Source: an uncultured Oscillospiraceae bacterium (GTDB lineage: Bacteria; Bacillota; Clostridia; Oscillospirales; Oscillospiraceae). From it: a DNA stretch of 64,000 nucleotides. Location of the stretch: assembly GCA_947628315.1 (NCBI GenBank), contig CANQZJ010000004.1:1-64000 (forward strand), written 5' to 3'. This document shows positions 58,958 to 64,000 of this stretch, piece by piece. The position numbers were made by a program, and so were the translations under genes. Under the pieces are notes generated by a model, which saw nothing but the letters and a program-made list of their open reading frames with translations, was not told the origin of the DNA and searched no databases. Position 1 is the first letter of the stretch. Each line of letters begins with the position of its first letter.

Positions 58958-59746
58958 ATGGGTCTGTTTTTTCCCATGGACGACGATCATCTGCCCCCCG
59001 GCCGGAGAAAGGGCTTTGCCCGCTACCGGGAGATCCTGGGCCGGGATTTCAAGCAGTTCTACCTGACCAATCTGCTGGCGCTGGCGTCTTTCATCCCGCT
59101 GGGGCTGGGGATCGGCTACGCGGTGCTGTCCCAGAGCGTGCTGGTGCTGATCCCGGTGTCCGTCATCGGCGGGATGATCGCGGGGCAGGGCCTGGCCGCC
59201 ATGTACGACCTGATCCTCCGCCGGATGCGGGACGTGATGGACGACTGGTGGGCGGCCTTCAAAAAGTCCCTGCGGCAGAACTGGCGGGCGGCCCTGTTGC
59301 CCGGGGCGCTGGAGGGGCTGTTCCTGGGCTTCCTGGTGTTCGCCGGGGCGCTGATCTGGTGGGGCGGGACCCTCACCATCGGCACCGCCCTCCTCCTGTG
59401 CGCCGCCATCGTCATCTTCTGCATGATCTTCTCCATCTGGTGGCCCCAGGTGGTGCTCTTTGAGCAAAAGACCGTCATCCGGCTGAAAAACTGCGCCCTG
59501 TTCATCCTCCAGAACTTCCCCCAGGTGCTGGGCGCGGCCGCCCTCCAGGGGGGCTTCTGGCTGCTGATGTTCCTGCTGCTGCCCTGGTCAGGCTTCGCGG
59601 TGCCGGTGCTGGGAGTGTGGTACATCCTGTTTCTGGCGGTGTTCCTGCTGTATGACCGGCTGAACGAGTCCTTCAAGATCGAGGAGCAGATCGGCCGGAA
59701 GTTCCCGGAGCAGATCCCCGACTACGGCGACGGCGAGGAGGAGTGA
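58958..59746 (+). CDS. YesL/DUF624-like membrane protein
   Basis: This 262-residue protein has five to six hydrophobic segments. The start (LGRDFKQFYLTNLLALASFIPLGLG...) and the intervening charged loop (YDLILRRMRDVMDDWWAAFKKSLRQNWRAA) match the layout of the YesL/DUF624 family, whose genes are typically next to LplB/LplC-type ABC transporters. The biochemical role of the family is unknown. The ATG follows AAGGAGG. It ends three bases before the next start. Confidence 0.75.
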   Translation: MGLFFPMDDDHLPPGRRKGFARYREILGRDFKQFYLTNLLALASFIPLGLGIGYAVLSQSVLVLIPVSVIGGMIAGQGLAAMYDLILRRMRDVMDDWWAAFKKSLRQNWRAALLPGALEGLFLGFLVFAGALIWWGGTLTIGTALLLCAAIVIFCMIFSIWWPQVVLFEQKTVIRLKNCALFILQNFPQVLGAAALQGGFWLLMFLLLPWSGFAVPVLGVWYILFLAVFLLYDRLNESFKIEEQIGRKFPEQIPDYGDGEEE

Positions 59747-59748
59747 CC

Positions 59749-60066
59749 ATGGAGCCTTTGGCGGAGAACCGCTTTGTTATCACAAAAGAGCTGTATTACG
59801 AGGGCGCCCTGCGGGTGGATTGGGAGCGCATGGGGCCCTTCATCAAAAAGGTGATGCTGGCGCTGGCCGCGGCGTGGGCGGTGCTGGCGGCGGCCACCCT
59901 GTTCTCACAGGGCAGCGTGGTGTTCGTCCTGATCGAGCTGGCGGTCATCGCCCTGGTGGCCCGGGACGGATTCGTCACCGGCAGCGCCGACCTTGTGTGG
60001 GAGCTGATTGAACAGTACCGGGCCGCGCCGGACGACGCGGACGAGGATGAAGACGCGGACGAGTAA
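59749..60066 (+). CDS. Small two-helix membrane protein (fructan locus)
   Basis: This 105-residue protein has an N-terminal soluble part (ENRFVITKELYYEGALRVDWERMG), two adjacent hydrophobic helices (about 35-52 and 57-72) and an acidic tail (DDADEDEDADE). It starts three bases after the DUF624-like gene. The ATG at 59749 is preferred to a GTG two codons upstream that overlaps the previous stop. No family is recognised. Confidence 0.7.
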   Translation: MEPLAENRFVITKELYYEGALRVDWERMGPFIKKVMLALAAAWAVLAAATLFSQGSVVFVLIELAVIALVARDGFVTGSADLVWELIEQYRAAPDDADEDEDADE

Positions 60067-60079
60067 AGGAGCGATGGAT

Positions 60080-61024
60080 ATGACGGATATCACAGCAGTG
60101 GGCGAGATTTTGATCGACCTGACCCAGAGCGGGGCCAATGAGCAAGGCATCCCCCAATTTACGGCCAATCCCGGCGGCGCGCCGGCCAACCTGGCGGTGG
60201 CCGCCGCCCGGCTGGGGGCGAAGACCGCCTTTATCGGAAAGGTGGGGAAGGACAGCTTCGGAGAGTTCCTCCGGGACACCCTGGCGCAAAACGGGGTGGA
60301 CGTGTCCGGCCTGTCGGTGGATCCGGTGCAGCACACGACCCTGGCGGTGGTGACCGTGGATCCCACCGGGGAGCGGCATTTCAGCTTCTACCGGGATCCC
60401 AGCGCCGACGTGGATCTGTCCCCGGAGGACGTACCCCCGGAACAGCTGAAGAACACGAGGTTCCTCCACTTCGGCAGCGTCAGCCTCACCGCCGAGCCCG
60501 CCCGGGGGGCCACCCTCTACGCGGCCAGGACGGCCAGGGAGCATGGCGCCGTCGTCAGCTATGACCCCAACTATCGGGCCAGCCTGTGGCATGATGAACA
60601 GACCGCCGTGGAGCGGATGCTGGAGCCCCTGCCTCTGGTGGACGTGCTGAAGGTGTCCGACGAAGAGCTGCCCCTGCTCACCGGCACGGAGGATCTGGAA
60701 GAGGGCACCGCCCTGCTGGCGGAGAAGGGGATCGCCCTGATTTTCGTGACCCTGGGCCCCAACGGGGTGTTCTACCGCTTCCGGGGTCGAACCGGCCATG
60801 TGCCCGGCGTGCCCTGTAAGGTGGGGGACACCAACGGCGCGGGGGACACCTTTTTCGGCGCGGCCCTGTCCCAGCTGGCGAAGCTGGACGGCCTGGACGG
60901 GCTGACCGTCCCGGAGTTGGAGCGCATCGCGGCCTTTGCCAATCAGGCTGCCAGCATCACCACCAGCCGCCACGGGGCCATCCCCGCCATGCCCACTCTG
61001 GAGGAGGTGACGGGCGGATGTTGA
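60080..61024 (+). CDS. scrK: Fructokinase (PfkB family)
   Basis: This 314-residue ribokinase-fold kinase has the N-terminal GEILIDLTQSG and NPGGAPANLAVAAARLG (substrate diglycine), YDPNYRASLW, and the C-terminal signature VGDTNGAGDTFFGA with the anion hole and catalytic Asp. NPGGAPANVA-type together with YDPNYR is the fructokinase subgroup. It phosphorylates the fructose released by the GH32 enzyme to fructose-6-phosphate for glycolysis. The ATG at 60080 has AGGAG eight bases upstream; an ATG two codons earlier sits too close to it. Confidence 0.93.
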   Translation: MTDITAVGEILIDLTQSGANEQGIPQFTANPGGAPANLAVAAARLGAKTAFIGKVGKDSFGEFLRDTLAQNGVDVSGLSVDPVQHTTLAVVTVDPTGERHFSFYRDPSADVDLSPEDVPPEQLKNTRFLHFGSVSLTAEPARGATLYAARTAREHGAVVSYDPNYRASLWHDEQTAVERMLEPLPLVDVLKVSDEELPLLTGTEDLEEGTALLAEKGIALIFVTLGPNGVFYRFRGRTGHVPGVPCKVGDTNGAGDTFFGAALSQLAKLDGLDGLTVPELERIAAFANQAASITTSRHGAIPAMPTLEEVTGGC

Positions 61025-61197
61025 AGAACTCCCCCATTTTTTACACCGTGTGCGGCTGCCTGTGGCTGTTGGTGGCTGTCGTTCTGTACGCGGAGCGCCG
61101 GATCATCTTGGCTGAGATCCCGATCCTGATCCTGGCGGCCACTAGCTTTGCCTACGCGCTCTGGCTGGTCTTCCAACACCGGAGGCGGAAGAAATGA
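61018..61197 (+). CDS. 59-residue two-helix membrane microprotein
   Basis: A short frame begins at an ATG overlapping the end of the fructokinase gene by seven bases, with GAGGAGG ten bases upstream. It encodes MLKNSPIFYTVCGCLWLL and then a second hydrophobic helix (AEIPILILAATSFAYALWLVF), ending in the basic tail QHRRRKK. This gives two membrane helices with a short charged turn (AERR) and a positive C-terminus that fits a cytoplasmic location. The terminator begins nine bases after its stop, so it is the last gene of the operon. No family is recognised. Confidence 0.65.
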   Translation: MLKNSPIFYTVCGCLWLLVAVVLYAERRIILAEIPILILAATSFAYALWLVFQHRRRKK

Positions 61198-61205
61198 CGC
61201 CTGAA

Positions 61206-61234
61206 GGCGGCCCCTTCCGGGGCCGCCCTCTTTT
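61206..61234 (+). terminator. Rho-independent terminator of the LacI-fructokinase operon
   Basis: GGCGGCCCC-TTCC-GGGGCCGCC followed by CTCTTTT. Confidence 0.88.
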
Positions 61235-61394
61235 GCGCCAAAAATACGGGGAAGGGCAGGCGAAAACTCACGATTATACGAAACGATATTTGTAAAAATG
61301 AAGAAAAAATTGCGCTGTAAGACGCAATATGCACAAAAATCAAGCCGCATTTTTATGGTAAACGCCGTTTTTTGGCTGGAATCAAATCGGGGAA

Positions 61395-61423
61395 TTGACA
61401 AAAAGGGCAAAGAGCCTTATACT
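61395..61423 (+). promoter_or_regulatory. Sigma-A promoter of the surface-lipoprotein operon
   Basis: TTGACA (61395-61400), 17 bases, TATACT (61418-61423). The interval 61235-61394 before it is AT-rich with no gene seen. Confidence 0.85.
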
Positions 61424-61439
61424 AAAGCCAACCATAGGC

Positions 61440-61462
61440 GCGAAACGTTATTTCTTGTTCAA
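61440..61462. promoter_or_regulatory. Putative LacI-family operator (exact repeat of 56329-56351)
   Basis: This is the second copy of the 23-base element, starting 16 bases after the -10 box and so covering the region just downstream of the transcription start. That position suits repression by the LacI-type protein encoded at 56607. Confidence 0.75.
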
Positions 61463-61521
61463 ACGGCACATTTTCCACGAACCACCACAACTGATATTCC
61501 AGAATGAAAGGGGAAGCGATC

Positions 61522-63699
61522 ATGAACCATACAAAGACGCCGCTGCGGCTGACCGCGATCCTGCTGGCGCTGTGCCTGCTCCTGGGCCTGGCCGCCTGCG
61601 GGCAGCAGGGAGGCGGCAGTTCCGCGGCCTCCGACATCGTCAACGGCGATTTTGAGGAGAACGCCAACGGCAAGTGGGTGGGCTGGACCCGTGAGGACGC
61701 CGCCTTCAACGCCCGGGGCGTGGTGAACAGCGAAAAGATCAAAGGCGTGCCCATGGAGAAGTCCGGCGAGTACTACTTCGCCGGCTCCGAGGGCGGCAAC
61801 CCGGTGATGCGGGGCACCCTGACCAGCGATGTGTTCAAACTGGGGGGCAACGGCTTCATCACCTTTAAGATGGGCGCCGGCAAGGACAATGAGAAGTGCT
61901 ATGTGGACTTCTTCCAGGAGGGGAACGACACCCCCATTGCCCATGTGGTCAACGAGGACTGCGACGGGATGTACATCACCGAGCACCTGATCACCAAGGT
62001 GGTGGATCTGAGCCAGTACATCGGCAAGAATATCTACATCGTGATTACCGACAACGATGACGGCGATACCCTGTCCTACCTGAATGTGGACGCCTTCCAC
62101 GTCTGCCAGAGCGACGACGAGGTGGCCGCCGCCCAGGCCGAGCACGACAAACAGATCGAGGAATACGGCGAGAAACCCTTCGAGGAGGATCCCGCCTCCA
62201 ACGACATCGTCAACGGCGGCTTTGAGACCGGCGACACCACCGGCTGGCTGGTGATGGAGGGCACCGCCCTCACCGTGGCCAACGTGGTGCCCACCAGCCA
62301 GTACTACTGGACCGACCGCTCCGTCTACGGCGACGGGGAGTACTATCTGGACGGCTCCAACAACGGCGCCACCCTGGAGTCCCTCACCGGCGCCATCCGC
62401 TCCACCAAGTTCACCCTGGGGGGCGACGGTTACATCTCCTTCATGATGGGCTGCGGCAACGGCGGCTCCTATGTGGCCCTGTGCGACGGCGACACCGACG
62501 AGGAGCTCATCAAGGTGGAGAACACCTACTTCTCCGATCCGGCTCTGGCCCTGACCCTGCTGCGGATGTACATGGACGCCTCCGACTACATCGGCAAGGT
62601 GGTCTACCTGAAGGTGGTTGACGCCAACGACGGCTCCAACGGCGGCTTCGCCTTCATCAACGTGGACGACTTCCGGGTGTCCCTCACCGCCGACCAGGTG
62701 GCCGAGCTGGAGGTGGCGCAGCTGGAGAAGATCCAGAACGAGACCTACACCTCCGCCTCCTACGACGATCTGACCACTCTGCTGAACTACTACAACAACT
62801 ATCCCTATCCCGTGCCCCTGAACTCCCTGGCCTTCACCGCCTACGCGTCCAACCAGGTGGTGGACTGCGGCACCGTGGATGTGACCTCCTACATCGCTGA
62901 CGCGGCCGCCTCCTTCGGCGGCGAGGCCGTCACCGACATCGCCGTCACCAAGGTCACCGGGCCCGACGGCGTGGAGATCACCGACGGCTTTGACGCCGTG
63001 GATATGAGCGCCCCCGGCGCCTACACCGTGACCTATGCCGCCTCCTACGAGGGCAAGACCGCCGAGACCGCCTTCACCGTCATCGCAATGGCAGATCACA
63101 ACAGCGTGGCCAACGGCGGCTTCGAGTCCGGCAACCTGGCGGGCTGGACGGTGCTCACCGACGGCTGGAGCGTGGTGGACGGCCAGGCGGCCGGCGTCAT
63201 CAGCGCCCAGTCCTACTGGGACGAGGGCCTGCCCTACAACCAGGCGGGCGACTACCACCTGGACGGCTGGAACAACGGCATCGAAGAGGGCGCCACCTGG
63301 CAGGTGCAGTCCTCCAACTTCACCCTGGCGGGCTCCGGCTTCATCTCCGTCCGCATGGGCGGCCACGCCGCGGCGGTCCATGTGTACACCGCCGACGGCA
63401 CCGAGATCGGCTACTATACCCAGAACCGGTTCAAGGACGAGGGCTTCCCCAGCGTGGCCGTGGGCTCCTGGGCCGACATGGGCACCTATGTGATGGATCT
63501 GTCCGCCTATCAGGGACAGGAGCTGTACATCGTCCTGGCCGACGAGCAGGCCGAGGGCTGGGCCCACGCCTTCTTCGACGAGGTGGTCACCTACTATGAG
63601 ACCGCCCCGGACTACGCCTCCCAGGCCGACACCGTGGCCGACGGCGGCACCGGCGCCGAGGTCAGCATCCCCTGGCAGCTGGCTGAGAACCAGAAGTGA
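61522..63699 (+). CDS. Three-repeat extracellular lipoprotein, probable glycan-binding
   Basis: This 725-residue lipoprotein (lipobox LAAC, C26) has three related domains, each opening with an N-G-x-F-E...G-W motif: VNGDFEENANGKWVGW at about 40, VNGGFETGDTTGWLV at about 230 and ANGGFESGNLAGWTV at about 530. Each repeat continues with a Y-Y-LDG.N.G element, S-x-F.LGG.GFI.F/V.MG and a closing DLSQYIGK/DASDYIGK/DLSAYQGQ strand pair. This is a jelly-roll pattern like carbohydrate-binding modules. A small Ig-like domain (about 445-520, GAYTVTYAASYEGKTA) lies before the third repeat. No catalytic motif was seen. It has its own promoter and operator and precedes a LamG-like lipoprotein gene, so it probably captures fructan at the surface. 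Confidence 0.82.
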   Translation: MNHTKTPLRLTAILLALCLLLGLAACGQQGGGSSAASDIVNGDFEENANGKWVGWTREDAAFNARGVVNSEKIKGVPMEKSGEYYFAGSEGGNPVMRGTLTSDVFKLGGNGFITFKMGAGKDNEKCYVDFFQEGNDTPIAHVVNEDCDGMYITEHLITKVVDLSQYIGKNIYIVITDNDDGDTLSYLNVDAFHVCQSDDEVAAAQAEHDKQIEEYGEKPFEEDPASNDIVNGGFETGDTTGWLVMEGTALTVANVVPTSQYYWTDRSVYGDGEYYLDGSNNGATLESLTGAIRSTKFTLGGDGYISFMMGCGNGGSYVALCDGDTDEELIKVENTYFSDPALALTLLRMYMDASDYIGKVVYLKVVDANDGSNGGFAFINVDDFRVSLTADQVAELEVAQLEKIQNETYTSASYDDLTTLLNYYNNYPYPVPLNSLAFTAYASNQVVDCGTVDVTSYIADAAASFGGEAVTDIAVTKVTGPDGVEITDGFDAVDMSAPGAYTVTYAASYEGKTAETAFTVIAMADHNSVANGGFESGNLAGWTVLTDGWSVVDGQAAGVISAQSYWDEGLPYNQAGDYHLDGWNNGIEEGATWQVQSSNFTLAGSGFISVRMGGHAAAVHVYTADGTEIGYYTQNRFKDEGFPSVAVGSWADMGTYVMDLSAYQGQELYIVLADEQAEGWAHAFFDEVVTYYETAPDYASQADTVADGGTGAEVSIPWQLAENQK

Positions 63700-63708
63700 T
63701 TTTTCCCT

Positions 63709-63748
63709 GCCGGCCGGACAGCGTTTTGACCCCCGCTGTCCGGCCGGC
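63709..63748 (+). other. Intercistronic stem-loop
   Basis: A perfect 15-base-pair stem, GCCGGCCGGACAGCG with its complement around a ten-base loop, lies between the two lipoprotein genes. It is followed by ATCCCCTCTTTT, so partial termination or transcript stabilisation are both possible. Confidence 0.7.
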
Positions 63749-63775
63749 ATCCCCTCTTTTGAAAGGAGAACCCCC

Positions 63776-64000
63776 ATGAAAAAGAGACTCCTGACCGCGG
63801 CGGCGATCCTGCTTCTGGCCGCCGTCCTGGCGCTGTCCCTGACCGCCTGCGGGAAAGACGCCCACAAGAACGACCTGCTGCTTCATCTGTCCTTTGACGA
63901 GGGCAGCGGCACCACCGTGAAGGACAGCTCCGGCCACCTCCCCGACACCGAGCTGGACTATCAGTTCTCCCACGCCACCTACATGGATCCCCAGGATCCC
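63776..64000 (+). CDS. LamG-like lipoprotein, partial (possible surface GH32 enzyme)
   Basis: The first 75 residues are present. They consist of a lipoprotein signal peptide (lipobox SLTAC, C25) followed by LLLHLSFDEGSGTTVKDSSGH, the usual opening of a concanavalin/LamG-like domain, and then QFSHATYMDPQDP. AAAGGAG precedes the ATG at 63776. In related bacteria such N-terminal domains precede glycoside hydrolases, including GH32 levanases, and the locus context makes a surface fructanase a good guess. The catalytic part is outside the window. Confidence 0.7.
   Translation, partial: MKKRLLTAAAILLLAAVLALSLTACGKDAHKNDLLLHLSFDEGSGTTVKDSSGHLPDTELDYQFSHATYMDPQDP

Noticed and set aside
1..64000. Transfer RNA, rRNA, CRISPR, insertion sequences, prophage or restriction systems
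   Set aside because: No cloverleaf, spaced repeats, transposase or integrase motifs were recognised on either strand. The Lar-like zinc ribbon at 23631 is not enough to suggest phage DNA.

Overview
The window is a GC-rich chromosomal segment that most resembles an Oscillospiraceae-type Clostridia gut bacterium (Flavonifractor/Lawsonibacter/Dysosmobacter-like). The evidence is Gram-positive: a ricT-holB-yaaO core cluster, a CIRCE/HrcA operator, a tryptophan T-box leader, LplB/LplC-type sugar ABC permeases, many lipobox signal peptides, strong AGGAGG ribosome sites and sigma-A promoters that stand out as AT-rich islands. No rRNA, tRNA, CRISPR array, insertion sequence or prophage was seen. Taxonomy is inference. 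Functional calls come from reading motifs, not from database searches.

Layout. 1-4256 (minus): an ECF sigma factor with its putative anti-sigma partner, then ricT, holB and a YaaO-like PLP enzyme. 4425-6919 (plus): aldose 1-epimerase and an NADPH-GltA-type flavoprotein. 6984-12079 (minus): PcrA/UvrD helicase, cardiolipin synthase and a duplicated CmpB-type membrane protein. 12278-14639 (plus): an unrecognised membrane protein and a CIRCE-controlled Hsp20. 14721-21508 (minus): a complete trpEGDCFBA operon behind a T-box leader and a perfect-consensus promoter. 21698-23554: a glycogen synthase carrying a histone-H1-like tail. 24045-29441: alpha-galactosidase, CE2-like esterase, 2-hydroxyacid dehydrogenase and a dTDP-glucose dehydratase-like gene. 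29451-36011: FliB-like protein, a heterodimeric ABC exporter, Nudix hydrolase, small unknowns and an atypical phosphoribosyltransferase. 36155-40243: a Zn/Cd-type P-ATPase with a separately encoded HMA domain, divergent from an ArsR-AraC fusion regulator and an alpha/beta hydrolase. 40316-47037: two tandem purine permeases, a lipoprotein, a secreted 5'-nucleotidase-like lipoprotein and an MFS transporter, which suggest purine salvage. 47057-50834: sbcDC.

51056-64000 is the most system-like region: a probable fructan/fructo-oligosaccharide locus. A minus-strand operon (LplB, LplC, binding lipoprotein, cytoplasmic GH32) diverges from a plus-strand operon (LacI regulator, five small uncharacterised envelope proteins including a YesL-like protein, and fructokinase). 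A separately promoted second plus operon encodes a three-repeat lipoprotein and the start of a LamG-like lipoprotein that runs off the window. A 23-bp sequence is repeated exactly at the divergent control region and just downstream of the promoter of the second operon, which ties the three units into one probable LacI regulon.
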